Counted from the stretch's first letter, positions 1 through 9,009 are shown. The stretch: DNA of 64,000 bases from Seleniivibrio sp. (GCF_021209385.1 NZ_JAJOIL010000037.1:124001-188000), one strand, 5' to 3'. Notes: generated by a model not told the origin, from the sequence alone. Numbers and translations are program-made.

Positions 1-1
1 C

Positions 2-238
2 CATATCGCGTTCGAGTGTGCATACCTGAACTATCTCTGTGCGGCATCAGCGGCAGCTGAAGATTCCACTGTCGAAAAAGAGGAGATAATCTCATTTCTC
101 AAAGAACACCCCTCGACATGGGTGGAGGAATTTACTGACAATATGATCGAAAACTCCGTTACGGATTTTTATAAAGGAATTGCACAAATGCTGAGAGGCG
201 CAATTAAAGAAGCGCTGACCGGTTTGTCCTGTAGGTGA
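2..238 (+). CDS. TorD/DmsD-family redox-enzyme chaperone (C-terminal part)
   Basis: This is the 3' end of a gene that begins before the window; frame 2 is open from base 2 to TGA at 236-238, giving about 78 residues. The pattern H-x-AFE-x-x-Y near the start, an alpha-helical middle with FLKEH and W-x-x-x-F, and a later FYKGIA match the C-terminal helices of the TorD/DmsD/NarJ-like chaperones. These cytoplasmic proteins assist cofactor loading and Tat export of molybdenum enzymes. The partner enzyme would lie upstream, outside the window. The family call rests on a partial sequence. Confidence 0.6.
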   Translation, partial: HIAFECAYLNYLCAASAAAEDSTVEKEEIISFLKEHPSTWVEEFTDNMIENSVTDFYKGIAQMLRGAIKEALTGLSCR

Positions 239-244
239 TGGAAT

Positions 245-270
245 AAAGGGCGGTTCGCATGCCGCCCTTT
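245..270. terminator. hairpin after the TorD-like gene
   Basis: A perfect 9-bp stem, AAAGGGCGG / CCGCCCTTT, with an 8-base loop lies 6 bases after the TorD-like stop. No clear T-run follows on the + strand, so it may work as a weak terminator or a transcript-stabilising hairpin. Confidence 0.6.
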
Positions 271-299
271 GAAAAAAACTACAGGAAATCATGTAGTTC

Positions 300-430
300 A
301 TTACCTTCGCTTTACCTAGCAAATGTTAAAAATGTTTTAGTACGTCATACCTGAGAGTCAGCATCAGGATTGTCAGCGGCGCCGCTAAGGGGACTAGCCT
401 TTGGGGGGAACGGCAGCCGCTGATACTTTT
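300..430. other. structured intergenic segment ending in a hairpin and T-run
   Basis: No gene is seen here. A 7-bp inverted repeat TCAGCGG (373-379) / CCGCTGA (417-423) encloses a second small hairpin AAGG/CCTT and is followed on the + strand by TAC and a run of seven T. This looks like the end of a short + strand transcript, either a small RNA or a terminator. I compared it by eye with common riboswitch cores (fluoride, yybP-ykoY, TPP) and found no convincing match. Confidence 0.35.
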
Positions 431-431
431 T

Positions 432-833
432 TTATTTATTCTTAAGGATATCCCTGATTTCTGTAAGAAGGATTTCCTCTTTGCCGGGGGCGGGCGGCGC
501 GGCAGGCGCTTCCTCTTCTTTCTTTTTCATGCTGTTCATAGCCTTTATAATCATAAACACCGCAAACGCCATTATCACAAAATCAAGCACTGTCTGAATG
601 AAAGTTCCGTAATTAAGAGTTACAGCCGCCTGTTCGCCCGCCGCCTCTTTCAGAGTTATCGAAAGATCGCTGAAACTGACGTTGCCGAGAAGAAGACCGA
701 TGGGCGGCATAAGTACGTCGGCAACAAAGCTGGAAACTATCTTTCCGAAAGCACCACCTATTATGATACCCACAGCCATATCAACTACGTTGCCGCGCAT
801 GGCAAATTTTCTGAATTCCTGCATGATAGACAT
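432..833 (-). CDS. mscL: large-conductance mechanosensitive channel MscL
   Basis: The 133-residue product has the MscL layout: a short amphipathic N-terminus ([12 protein letters not shown]), a first membrane helix with [17 protein letters not shown], the MPPIGLLLG stretch, a periplasmic loop, a second membrane helix near residues 78-98 and a charged C-terminal helix. MscL opens in the inner membrane under osmotic downshock. AGGAG lies 7 bases before the chosen ATG. The Ala/Pro-rich linker before the C-terminal helix is a little longer than usual. It appears to be a single-gene unit. Confidence 0.96.
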   Translation of the reverse strand: MSIMQEFRKFAMRGNVVDMAVGIIIGGAFGKIVSSFVADVLMPPIGLLLGNVSFSDLSITLKEAAGEQAAVTLNYGTFIQTVLDFVIMAFAVFMIIKAMNSMKKKEEEAPAAPPAPGKEEILLTEIRDILKNK

Positions 834-915
834 AACACACTCCTATATGGTAAGTATTATCTTATTGTACCATATGAAAAAGTGTCTGATCAAATCTCAG
901 AAGTGCTGATTGAAA

Positions 916-2073
916 CTAATCACACTGAGCGGCATCTCCGGCAACCTGACCGCTGCTCAGTATGAAATAGATGGAAGATGCGAGACCCAAAAGACCTGAA
1001 ATGACAAAGATATTACCGGCACCCAAAAGTTTGAACAATATGCCGTTAACAAGGGGGCTGACAGAAAAACCAAGCCCCATCACAGCGTTAAAAAGACATA
1101 CTGTTCTTCCGGTGCGTCCCTCCGGCGAACTTTCCAGAAGAAGTGCAGAACCTGCCGGCTGTGAAACAGCGCCTGCTATGCCGCTGACAGTTATCACAAC
1201 CAGTATCGAAGCCATATCGGACGCGAGCGGCAGACAAAGGTATGCCAGCGAAGCCGCGGCTCCCCCTGCGAATATCATATTATGCTTTCTGAAAACGTCC
1301 GAAAGCCTGCCTGTGAATATCAGAAACGACGCCATGATAAGCGGCGGTATCCCCACCGCGAAACCAATATGAGACGCTGAAAAGCCTTCCGCATGCATAA
1401 AAAGAGGCAGATACATGCATATTGCAGATATGCCCCATGCCTTAAAAAATATGTACACCAGAAGCCCGTTGAGGGAGGAATTGGCGGCGGGCGATTCGTC
1501 GGTGACCCTGTGCTGTTTTGCGGCATTACACGTATCAGGGCATCTTGAGAACAGGAGGAACAAAAGTAAAGACAGCGCACAGCACGCGGCTATAACCGCA
1601 AAAACTCCGGTCTTACCAGACAGATCAAGCAGAAAACCTCCCGCAAGAGGTCCCGCCGCCAACGCCAGATAAAATGATATGTCGAACTGTCCGATACGTC
1701 TGCCGAGTTTTGAATATCCTGCATCCGAAGATATGAGGCAGAGCAGAACCGGACGGAAAAAGGCACATGCCCCGCCCTGCAATATGCGCGCGGCAAGGAT
1801 GATCGTTTTATTATCTGAAAAAATGAAAAGGGCGGACACCAGTGAGTACAAAACCAGAGAGAACAGCAGTATTCTTTCTGATCCCACTCTGTCCAGCATC
1901 CGCCCGGCAAAAGGAGAAAATATGATTTTGGAGGCGGAATAGAAAACGAAGGCAAGGCTTAAAAATATACCGCTGCCGATCGTGTCTTTAAAAATGACTG
2001 AAAAAAGACCGTCGCTGACAGAAAAGCCAAGCGTTATCAAAAAATTTATAAGAAAAAGGATGACCGCCCTCAT
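916..2073 (-). CDS. MFS transporter of module A
   Basis: This 385-residue protein has about 12 hydrophobic helices and the typical MFS loop motif after helix 2 (GRMLDRVGSERIL). It is a clear paralogue of the MFS proteins encoded at 9384-10547 and 14773-15936: they share the SDxxFS start, FSPF-x-G, RILQG and FRPV. It lies 73 bp after the module A porin on the same strand, with GGAG before the ATG. In each module an MFS gene follows an OprD-like porin, so it probably moves the electron-acceptor substrate, its product or an inducer across the inner membrane. The substrate cannot be told from sequence. Confidence 0.85.
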   Translation of the reverse strand: MRAVILFLINFLITLGFSVSDGLFSVIFKDTIGSGIFLSLAFVFYSASKIIFSPFAGRMLDRVGSERILLFSLVLYSLVSALFIFSDNKTIILAARILQGGACAFFRPVLLCLISSDAGYSKLGRRIGQFDISFYLALAAGPLAGGFLLDLSGKTGVFAVIAACCALSLLLFLLFSRCPDTCNAAKQHRVTDESPAANSSLNGLLVYIFFKAWGISAICMYLPLFMHAEGFSASHIGFAVGIPPLIMASFLIFTGRLSDVFRKHNMIFAGGAAASLAYLCLPLASDMASILVVITVSGIAGAVSQPAGSALLLESSPEGRTGRTVCLFNAVMGLGFSVSPLVNGILFKLLGAGNIFVISGLLGLASSIYFILSSGQVAGDAAQCD

Positions 2074-2089
2074 ACAATCTCCGTGAAAA

Positions 2090-2112
2090 GGGCGGATGAG
2101 CTGTATCCGCCC
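2090..2112 (-). terminator. intercistronic hairpin between porin and MFS gene (module A)
   Basis: The inverted repeat GGGCGGAT / ATCCGCCC has an 8-bp stem and 7-base loop and lies between the porin stop and the MFS start, without a clear T-run. It probably acts as a partial terminator or RNA-stability element that leaves the MFS message lower than the porin message. Similar hairpins lie at the same place in modules B and C. Confidence 0.55.
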
Positions 2113-2145
2113 CGTAAAGAGTTCCCTCCTCCCCTATTTGGAGGC

Positions 2146-3387
2146 TTATTTACCTGCTAAGGCAAAAGAATATTTCAGATATATCCTTGTGTCCGTGTAA
2201 TCATCCGAATCTTTGTTGTCTATTACAGCGTATCTGGCTCTGATGCTGAATCCGTCCAGAATACCGCCGAAGTTTTTACCGAAGTTGTATTGAACGTTGT
2301 AGTCCATTTCGTCTGCATCAGTTGATTTCCCGCCGATTTCAGGCGCATTATAGACACCGTAGAACACATATGCCGAAAGTCCTTTTACACCAAGCTGTCC
2401 GAAGTCATAACCGACCATAGCAGCTATAGCCTCTTCCTCTGCATACTGTGAGGCAAGTACCTGCTGGTTTATGACACGGCTGTCACCCCAAGGCGTCAGC
2501 AGGCTTGTGTCGCCTGTTTTCGCATAGAAACCCGTCAGGGAAACGCCGTATGCGGATGCACCGGCAACCAGACCTATCTGGTCGCTGTCAAGCTCGCCGC
2601 CAAGTTCGTCGCCTTTTGATTTCTGTTTGAAATAGGTTGGTGAAATACTGAATTTATATTCGCCTATCTGTTTTGCCGCCGTAAATTTATAATATGTCAT
2701 GTCCATGACATCGGACATACTGTATACCCATCCCTCAACAGACGCATCAAGCGCGCTGACTGGAAGTTTATATTTCGCGCCGCCTATGAGCATGGGGTTG
2801 TTATCGTCTGCTGCACTGCTGACAGATTCCGACATATCCATATAGTCGTCGTCCGCCCAGCCCATGTATCCTGTGATGTAATATCCCTGAAGCTCAAGAT
2901 TGTTTATGCTCTTGTTGCTGACGGACACACCTTTATATGATTTGGGAAGAAGGCGGATATCGTTTCCGTTCATATAGGGGGTGTTGAGCATCTGACCGCC
3001 ATATCTTACGGTGGTATCAAACCACTCGCCCTGAACGTATGCCTCCTGTATTCTGGTGACGCTGTCGTGGTTGCCGCTGCCGTCTTTAGGCAGAAGTCCG
3101 TAAACAGCCTTGCTGTCACTGCTTCCGGTATCGTTGGCAGTTGCGAATGTCAGCCCGAAGCTGATACCTTTAAGCGCGGCGGATTTGTAGCCGAACAGCC
3201 CGCCGGTTGCATAGTCCTCCCTTTCCGTCTGATCACCGTCGAAGTCCCGGTCATAATAGAATGACCTGAGTTCACCACTGACACTGCCCTGACTGAACAT
3301 ATCTTTAAGATTGTCAGCCGCAAAGCATGTGGAGGTTGTCAGGATGGCAAGAGAACCGATTAAAACCGGTATTTTTCTGAAGTACAT
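2146..3387 (-). CDS. OprD-like outer-membrane porin of module A
   Basis: The product is about 413 residues from the chosen ATG at 3387, with a Sec signal peptide ending near CFA-A and then N-L-K-D-M-F. The body alternates polar and aromatic residues in the manner of beta strands and resembles the OprD family of small-solute porins, including LLPKSYKG, YYITGYMGWADD and a C-terminal strand ending in aliphatic residues. The longer reading frame back to 3444 is rejected because it would run through the sigma-54 promoter at 3425-3440, while AAGGAG stands just before 3387. Paralogues are encoded at 10739-11980 and 16039-17271. It is inferred to admit the acceptor for the module A reductase. Confidence 0.85.
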   Translation of the reverse strand: MYFRKIPVLIGSLAILTTSTCFAADNLKDMFSQGSVSGELRSFYYDRDFDGDQTEREDYATGGLFGYKSAALKGISFGLTFATANDTGSSDSKAVYGLLPKDGSGNHDSVTRIQEAYVQGEWFDTTVRYGGQMLNTPYMNGNDIRLLPKSYKGVSVSNKSINNLELQGYYITGYMGWADDDYMDMSESVSSAADDNNPMLIGGAKYKLPVSALDASVEGWVYSMSDVMDMTYYKFTAAKQIGEYKFSISPTYFKQKSKGDELGGELDSDQIGLVAGASAYGVSLTGFYAKTGDTSLLTPWGDSRVINQQVLASQYAEEEAIAAMVGYDFGQLGVKGLSAYVFYGVYNAPEIGGKSTDADEMDYNVQYNFGKNFGGILDGFSIRARYAVIDNKDSDDYTDTRIYLKYSFALAGK

Positions 3388-3424
3388 GGCACTCTCCTTA
3401 AGTAAGAAATATGCAAAATCTATA

Positions 3425-3440
3425 CTCAAGAAGCATGCCA
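3425..3440 (-). promoter_or_regulatory. sigma-54 promoter for the module A porin
   Basis: Read on the - strand, this is TGGCAT-N5-TTGAG, close to the -24/-12 consensus TGGCAC-N5-TTGCW; only GC to GA at -12 and the last base of the -24 box differ. It lies about 40 bases before the porin ATG and has the same TTGAG ending as the promoter of the module A flavoprotein at 6934-6949. Confidence 0.7.
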
Positions 3441-3487
3441 TCATGTTCGTAACAGATAAGACATTGTCAATAAATACAATATTCAGA

Positions 3488-3531
3488 GAGACACATTATT
3501 ATCCATTGTTTTGACGATACAGTATGTCTCA
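3488..3531. promoter_or_regulatory. candidate activator half-sites before the porin promoter
   Basis: GAGACAC (3488-3494) and TGTCTCA (3525-3531) match the two halves of the perfect palindrome at 6833-6849. They sit about 50-90 bases upstream of the -24 box, a usual place for a sigma-54 enhancer site. Assignment to the neighbouring activator is inferred. Confidence 0.45.
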
Positions 3532-3542
3532 CCGGAAGTGTC

Positions 3543-6500
3543 TTAGTACTCTATATTGTATTCCTGTAATTTTCTGTAGAGTGTCGCTCTGCCCATTTTC
3601 AGGATGCGCGCCGCTTTTGCTTTGTAACCTTTCGCCTCGTCCAGCGCCTTGATTATCATCTCCCTCTCTTCGTCGGACGTTTGCGGTCTGCTCCCTGCAA
3701 AATCCGCCGGCAGGTTATTTCTGGTCAGGAAAGACGTTCCAGCCATAAGGCAGGCGTATTCCATAACATGTTCCAGCTCACGCACATTGCCCGGCCAGTC
3801 GTGTTCAGACAGCATCTTTTTTACATCGTCCGCCATATCCACGATATTCTTGCCGAGTTTGCGGTTGAATCTCTCTATGAACGAAGACGCCAGCGGGATT
3901 ATATCCTCTTTTCTGTCCCTCAGGGGCGGCACATTCAAAGTAACGACTTTAAGCCTGTAATAGAGGTCTTCGCGAAACTGCCCCTTCGCCACCATATCCC
4001 TTAGGTCTCTGTTTGTGGCAGCTATGACCCGCACGTCAACTTTAACAGGTTCGTTCTTTCCTATTATCTCAACTTCCTTCTCCTGTAATACCCGAAGAAG
4101 GCGCACCTGAACGTTTGACGAGATATCCCCTATCTCGTCAAGGAATATCGTCCCACCGTCCGCCGCTTCAAATTTACCTGTTTTATCTTTATAAGCCCCT
4201 GTGAAAGCTCCTTTGACATGCCCGAAAAGCTCGCTTTCGAGCAGGTTTTCCGGTATTGCAGAGCAGTTCAGCTTTATGAAAGGTCTGTCCTTGCGCTTAC
4301 CCGCTTCATGGATTCCGCAGGCAACAAGCTCTTTTCCCGTACCGCTCTCACCCAGTATCAAAACGGTGGATTCCACATCCGCCAGAGAACGCATCATCCC
4401 GAAAAGATTCATCATATTTGCGCTCTTGCCTATCATATTGTCAAAACCGCTTTTAACGGCAGTCTGAATAGAAACCGTCTCATCGGACACAACCACAAGG
4501 ACACCGAAATTCTTTCCGTCGTTATCCAGCAGAGGAGTTATGTTCAGCCGGAGCTGTCGTGTATGGTCATCTTTTGAATATTCCGCCATGACGGTATGCA
4601 TAGGGTTGCCTGTTTTTGATGCTTTTTTAACGGGAAATATCAGTGTTGATGCAAAGAATTCGTTTATGTTTTCCATAGGCTTGCCAATATCTTCGTTTCC
4701 AAGCCCGAAAAGATCTCCCGCACTGTTGTTGAAACAGGTCATACACCCGTTTTTGTCAAACGAAAGGATGCCCTCCGAAACGCTCTTGATGATCGCCTCC
4801 ATATGTCTGACATATTTCGTTATTTCAGTTTTTATTGCCATGCGGCTGAGTTCTTCGTTCCTCTTCATTTTGCTGGTTATGTCGGTTCCTACTATCATAT
4901 ATCCCGACACGCCGTGTTCCTTATACGAAAGGATATTGATATGCCAGAGGTAATGGTATACGTTGCCGAAGATTATCAGGTCAGACTCTGCCTCTACCCT
5001 CTGATCTTTCGGATTGGCTTTAAGCTGTTCAGCTATGCGCTCTTTGCTGACATTGAGATAGCCAAGCACCGATGAACCGCCTGAACAAGTAAGAAGTGAG
5101 TACGCCTTTTCGTTGTACTCTATGATATTGAATTCCTCATCGGTGAGAACTATCGGGGCGTTTGAATTTTTAATAAGTACGCGATATTTGCGCTCATTGA
5201 GAACAAGTTTTTCCTCGGCGGTTCTGGCGTTGGTTATGTCTGTATATGCACCGCGCATACCGATGAAACTGTCGTTATCGAATATCCCTTTGCAGTTATT
5301 GCTCAGCCACCTGATACAGCCGTCTTTGCGGATTATCCTTATATCTGTCTTAAATGCTTCATGGGACAATCTGGCGGATTGTTCAGCTTTCAGCCATTTC
5401 TCATAATCGTCCGGATGGATAAGCTTTTCATAGAAAAAAGGATAATCAGAAAGCTCCTCTTTTGAATAACCCGTTATCTCTTCCGCGGCAGGGGAAATAT
5501 ATATCAGCCTTCCGTGATCGTTCACCCAGTATACCCAATCAGTTGAAAAGTCGCAGACGGTCTGCAAAATGTCGTTACTGCTCTTAAGCTCCTGCCTGCT
5601 GCTGTTTATCTGCATAAGCAGTCTGTTAATGGCGTTGGCGGTTTCCATCACCTCATCGTTGGAATCCACCTTTATAAGTCCTTCACTTTCGGGATCATGT
5701 AAAAGACTGTCGACTTGCTGTTTCAGAGAAACAAGAGGAGTTATAAGATTTCTGACAACGAATGAAAGCATGAAGAAAACAATGAACGCTCCCGCTATAA
5801 CAAAGAAGATAAGGGTTGATTCCGCCATGTATATGTGCTTGAAGATATTGTCGGATCTGTAATTTGCTATAACTGTCCAGCCTGCCACGGGAACTCTGCT
5901 AAAAGAAGACTGAATCACCTGTTTTTTCCCGTCCTTATACTCTATGCTTCCAGAACCTTGCTTGATCATATCCCAAATGATCGGGTTCTCTATGACATCA
6001 GCCTTACCGGATATCTTGCTCCTGTCCGGATGCATTATAACGTTTGAGTTTGCATCGACCAGATATATCCAGCCGTCGTTGTTAAGGTGACTGAATTCAT
6101 TGTTGTTAAATATATTTTTCCTGTACAGGTTCACTGAACCGGTTATGATTCCTTTCAAATGTCCGTCAACGATGACCGGTGCGGCAATGACAACCATCGG
6201 ATCTGTGAGCTTTGTACTGGCAGTGGCTCTAAGCGGTGCGGAGATGTATAGTTTATGCGTCTTCATCGGCACTTTGATATAATCGCGCCAGATAAAACTC
6301 ATCATTATCCTTTCGGGGCTGTTATCACCGGATTCCGCAAGGAGTTGTCCGTTCTCATTGAACAGCATAATGTTGTCGTCAAACACCGAATTAAGCGAGA
6401 TATGCTTCTTGATGTAGTTGTCTGCGGACGCATGGTCTTTAAAGCTGTCTTGAGTTATACTGTCCGCCGAACTTTTAAGAACTCTTGTCAGAATTATCAG

Positions 6501-6677
6501 CTTAGTGTTTATCTCGTCAGCAAGTTTTGCCACAAGCTCATACTGCTGTGCCTGAACAGATTTTTTTGCATTATATTTAAAATACCAGATACCCATATAA
6601 GTAAATGCTGGGAAAATAAGAAAAAATATAAGTAATACGCTGAAAATGAATTTCGTTTTAAGGCTTCTCATTTGCAT
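3543..6677 (-). CDS. membrane-bound sigma-54 activator with dCache and PAS sensor domains
   Basis: About 1044 residues. The order is a membrane helix near 9-31, an extracytoplasmic dCache-like region to about 290, a second helix near 290-315, HAMP, three PAS-like domains (about 370-490, 500-620, 630-745), a sigma-54 AAA+ domain and a Fis-type HTH at the end (AKAARILKMGRATLYRKL). The AAA+ domain shows GESGTGKE, the sigma-54 contact loop GAFTGA, Walker B FLDEIG and the R-finger region. A sensor, HAMP and AAA+ output in one chain means it may read a periplasmic ligand and activate transcription directly from the membrane. The start is set at ATG 6677, 9 bases after AAGGA; TTG at 6686 touches the SD. 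It lies between the porin and the divergent flavoprotein, both with -24/-12 promoters. Confidence 0.92.
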   Translation of the reverse strand: MQMRSLKTKFIFSVLLIFFLIFPAFTYMGIWYFKYNAKKSVQAQQYELVAKLADEINTKLIILTRVLKSSADSITQDSFKDHASADNYIKKHISLNSVFDDNIMLFNENGQLLAESGDNSPERIMMSFIWRDYIKVPMKTHKLYISAPLRATASTKLTDPMVVIAAPVIVDGHLKGIITGSVNLYRKNIFNNNEFSHLNNDGWIYLVDANSNVIMHPDRSKISGKADVIENPIIWDMIKQGSGSIEYKDGKKQVIQSSFSRVPVAGWTVIANYRSDNIFKHIYMAESTLIFFVIAGAFIVFFMLSFVVRNLITPLVSLKQQVDSLLHDPESEGLIKVDSNDEVMETANAINRLLMQINSSRQELKSSNDILQTVCDFSTDWVYWVNDHGRLIYISPAAEEITGYSKEELSDYPFFYEKLIHPDDYEKWLKAEQSARLSHEAFKTDIRIIRKDGCIRWLSNNCKGIFDNDSFIGMRGAYTDITNARTAEEKLVLNERKYRVLIKNSNAPIVLTDEEFNIIEYNEKAYSLLTCSGGSSVLGYLNVSKERIAEQLKANPKDQRVEAESDLIIFGNVYHYLWHINILSYKEHGVSGYMIVGTDITSKMKRNEELSRMAIKTEITKYVRHMEAIIKSVSEGILSFDKNGCMTCFNNSAGDLFGLGNEDIGKPMENINEFFASTLIFPVKKASKTGNPMHTVMAEYSKDDHTRQLRLNITPLLDNDGKNFGVLVVVSDETVSIQTAVKSGFDNMIGKSANMMNLFGMMRSLADVESTVLILGESGTGKELVACGIHEAGKRKDRPFIKLNCSAIPENLLESELFGHVKGAFTGAYKDKTGKFEAADGGTIFLDEIGDISSNVQVRLLRVLQEKEVEIIGKNEPVKVDVRVIAATNRDLRDMVAKGQFREDLYYRLKVVTLNVPPLRDRKEDIIPLASSFIERFNRKLGKNIVDMADDVKKMLSEHDWPGNVRELEHVMEYACLMAGTSFLTRNNLPADFAGSRPQTSDEEREMIIKALDEAKGYKAKAARILKMGRATLYRKLQEYNIEY

Positions 6678-6832
6678 GGCATACAATCCTTATGTCGGAC
6701 TACTTTTTTTTAATGATCAAGTATATCACGTCCGAAAATCATATTCCACAACATTAATCATGTTAAACCATTATTGATAAAGCTAAATTGTATCATAATG
6801 CCCGACATTCGGTCGTTTTGAAACACTATTTA

Positions 6833-6849
6833 TGAGACACAGTGTCTCA
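6833..6849. promoter_or_regulatory. palindromic enhancer site candidate for module A
   Basis: TGAGACAC-A-GTGTCTCA is a perfect 8+1+8 palindrome about 85-100 bases upstream of the -24 box of the flavoprotein gene. Both of its halves recur separately before the porin promoter, so it is the best candidate binding site for the Fis-type HTH of the activator encoded at 3543-6677. Confidence 0.6.
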
Positions 6850-6933
6850 CGAAACTTAACAAGACAGCCATAAGAATCTGTTCTGTGACCATAACAGTTT
6901 AATAACAATCAAAAATCTAATACCCATACTTTA

Positions 6934-6949
6934 TGGCACGCTAATTGAG
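6934..6949 (+). promoter_or_regulatory. sigma-54 promoter of the module A flavoprotein-cytochrome operon
   Basis: TGGCAC-N5-TTGAG matches the -24/-12 consensus except for GA in place of GC at -12. It lies about 78 bases before the ATG at 7027, and AAGGAGG precedes that ATG. Confidence 0.75.
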
Positions 6950-7026
6950 TAATAGACGTTATGACAGACCCCGGATATTCAATAATTTTCCGTGGAGTCT
7001 CGTATTAATTTTTTAAGGAGGAAGCA

Positions 7027-8595
7027 ATGAGATTGCTTAACAAGGTTATCATGGTGTGCGCTCTGCTCGCATTCGCAGTTCCAAATGCGTTTGCTGTGCA
7101 AAAGCTGACGGCAGACATTGTTGTTGTCGGAGGCGGCTTTTCCGGTCTTTCCGCAGCGCTGACAGCCGTGCGTGAAGGCGCTTCGGTGGTCGTTTTTGAA
7201 AAACTGCCCGGTCTTGGCGGTGCAGGTAACTATCCCGAAGGCTCAACAGGTGTCGGCACAAAAATGCAGGCAAGAGCAGGATATGACACAAGCGTTGACA
7301 AAGTATTCAGCGCTGCGATAGATTTCCACCACTGGCGCGCAAACGCAGCGGTTATCAGAACTCTGCTTGAAAACTCCGGCGAAACCATCGACCGAATCGA
7401 AGATATGGGTGTTGAGTTCAAAGGTATCAAAACAACTTTCCCCGAAGAAAAATCTCTCCATGTGTGGCACTGCTACAAACACAACGGAGCAAGCGTTGTA
7501 AGAGCCATGCAGAAAGAAATTTATGCTAAGGGCGGAAAGATATTCCTTGAAACTCCCGTTACAAAGCTTATGACTGATAAATCAGGACGCGTCATCGGCG
7601 TTTACGCCACAGACACTGCATACGGCGAAAAATATGAAGTTAAAGCAAAAGGCGGCGTAATCCTTGCCACAGGCGGATTTGAAAGCAACAAAAAAATGCT
7701 CGCTCAATATGTTACAGACAGCAGCGGCGAAGGCATGTATGAACCCATCTTCTACAGAGGCCCCGTTCTTGACGGACGCGAAGGCGACGGTATCAATATG
7801 GCAAAAGCTGTCGGCGCAGGTCTTGCAGGTATGCAGACTGTCGCAGGGAACAGCCCCTATCTTGATGACAAACACCTTCCGCTGATATTCCAATTCAACG
7901 GTTCCGACTCCCTGAAACAAACAAGAGCGGCTCTCAGCCAGCCTTTCCTCTGGGTAAACCAAACAGGCGACCGTTTTTATAACGAATCACAGGGTTCAAG
8001 TTTCACAAACGTTTACAACGCCATGACATCTAACGGCGGCGTTATGTACAGCATCTTTGACGAAAGCATGAAACAAAGAATGATCAGCAGCGGTCCGTTG
8101 ATCCCCTTCAACGCAATTGTTGTAGTAGGTCAGAAAATGACAGAGCTCGATCAAGGTATCCAGACAGGTATCGAACAGGGTTACGCTTTCAAAGCAAACA
8201 CTCTTGAAGAACTCGCTAAAAAGATCGGCGTCGATGTCAGCCACCTTAAAAAAAGTGTTGCCAGTGTAAACAAATACGCTGCCGACAAAAAAGACCCCGA
8301 ATGGGGACGCAAACCTGAACACATCATCGCTTTTCAGGATCAGGGACCTTACTACGCTCTGAAAGGCATCCGTGCATTCTTCCTTACACTCGGCGGAGTT
8401 AAGATCAATACCGAGTTTCAGGCTCTCACAACTCACGGCAAACCCATCAAAGGTCTGTATGTAACAGGTCAGGACATGGGCGGACTTTACGACAGCTCAT
8501 ATGACCTGCTCGTTGAAGGTTCTGCAAGCGGTTTCGCACTCACATCAGGCAGACTGGCAGCACAGAACATAATCAAAAACGAATTAGGAAGATAA
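7027..8595 (+). CDS. periplasmic FAD-dependent reductase of module A (FAD_binding_2, FccA-like)
   Basis: 522 residues: a Sec signal peptide (about 1-23, ending AFA), the Rossmann motif VVGGGFSG near 33-40, ATGGFE near 215, the capping domain, DRFYNE near 317, LTLGG near 457 and a C-terminal FAD-binding GLYDSSYDLLVEG region. This is the flavoprotein part of the fumarate reductase FccA/urocanate reductase superfamily without fused heme or FMN domains; the next gene supplies the hemes. The TTRD motif that holds the catalytic Arg in FccA after RFxNE is absent, and the His before TxGG is missing, so fumarate is an unlikely substrate. It probably reduces an unsaturated organic acid or related acceptor in the periplasm. 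Confidence 0.88.
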   Translation: MRLLNKVIMVCALLAFAVPNAFAVQKLTADIVVVGGGFSGLSAALTAVREGASVVVFEKLPGLGGAGNYPEGSTGVGTKMQARAGYDTSVDKVFSAAIDFHHWRANAAVIRTLLENSGETIDRIEDMGVEFKGIKTTFPEEKSLHVWHCYKHNGASVVRAMQKEIYAKGGKIFLETPVTKLMTDKSGRVIGVYATDTAYGEKYEVKAKGGVILATGGFESNKKMLAQYVTDSSGEGMYEPIFYRGPVLDGREGDGINMAKAVGAGLAGMQTVAGNSPYLDDKHLPLIFQFNGSDSLKQTRAALSQPFLWVNQTGDRFYNESQGSSFTNVYNAMTSNGGVMYSIFDESMKQRMISSGPLIPFNAIVVVGQKMTELDQGIQTGIEQGYAFKANTLEELAKKIGVDVSHLKKSVASVNKYAADKKDPEWGRKPEHIIAFQDQGPYYALKGIRAFFLTLGGVKINTEFQALTTHGKPIKGLYVTGQDMGGLYDSSYDLLVEGSASGFALTSGRLAAQNIIKNELGR

Positions 8596-8606
8596 GGAGC
8601 AGCATA

Positions 8607-8996
8607 ATGTCCAGAAAATTTCATATAATAACAACAGCCTTTTTCGCTGTATGCCTGTTCTTCGCTTTCGCAGGTGTTTCATCTGCCGCCGGCAAAGAGA
8701 TCGTGTCCACACTCAAACACAAAGAGGCAGGACTTAAATGCATCGACTGCCACGGGACAAACAAACCCACAAAGATGCCCCACCACAGTGCGTGCATCAA
8801 ATGCCACGACTCAGGCAACGGAAACTATACAGGTGAAATGCGCACCTATATCAACTCCGGCAAAGAAAGACAGTTCAACATGCACGATTCCCACCAGGGA
8901 CCGGTCAGATGTACAGTGTGCCACACCGTACACAAAGCACCTAAAGAGAAAATGCACTGCAACTGGTGCCACCAGATAGAAGTTAAGGTTAAATAA
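8607..8996 (+). CDS. small tetraheme cytochrome c of module A
   Basis: 129 residues with a Sec signal peptide (to about 27) and four CxxCH motifs (CIDCH, CIKCH, CTVCH, CNWCH), plus further His residues for bis-His ligation, including the PHH pair before the second motif. Size and spacing resemble the tetraheme domain of Shewanella flavocytochrome c and the small tetraheme cytochromes. It begins 11 bases after the flavoprotein stop with AAGGAG before the ATG, so the two are co-transcribed and the cytochrome is the likely electron donor to the flavoprotein. A bidirectional terminator follows. Confidence 0.92.
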   Translation: MSRKFHIITTAFFAVCLFFAFAGVSSAAGKEIVSTLKHKEAGLKCIDCHGTNKPTKMPHHSACIKCHDSGNGNYTGEMRTYINSGKERQFNMHDSHQGPVRCTVCHTVHKAPKEKMHCNWCHQIEVKVK

Positions 8997-9009
8997 GTAA
9001 CCTCATTAA

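Larger units (their letters stand above)
6678..7026. other. divergent regulatory region of module A
   Basis: This 349-base gap between the activator and flavoprotein genes has no ORF of note. It holds the palindrome at 6833-6849 and the -24/-12 promoter at 6934-6949, and is otherwise AT-rich. Confidence 0.6.

Noticed and set aside
350-430. yybP-ykoY or fluoride riboswitch
   Set aside because: GGGGACTAGC resembles part of yybP-ykoY, but the other conserved blocks are absent and the downstream gene runs on the other strand.
3388-3444. Longer N-terminus of the module A porin
   Set aside because: It would run through a sigma-54 promoter and lacks an SD, while a signal peptide starts at 3387.
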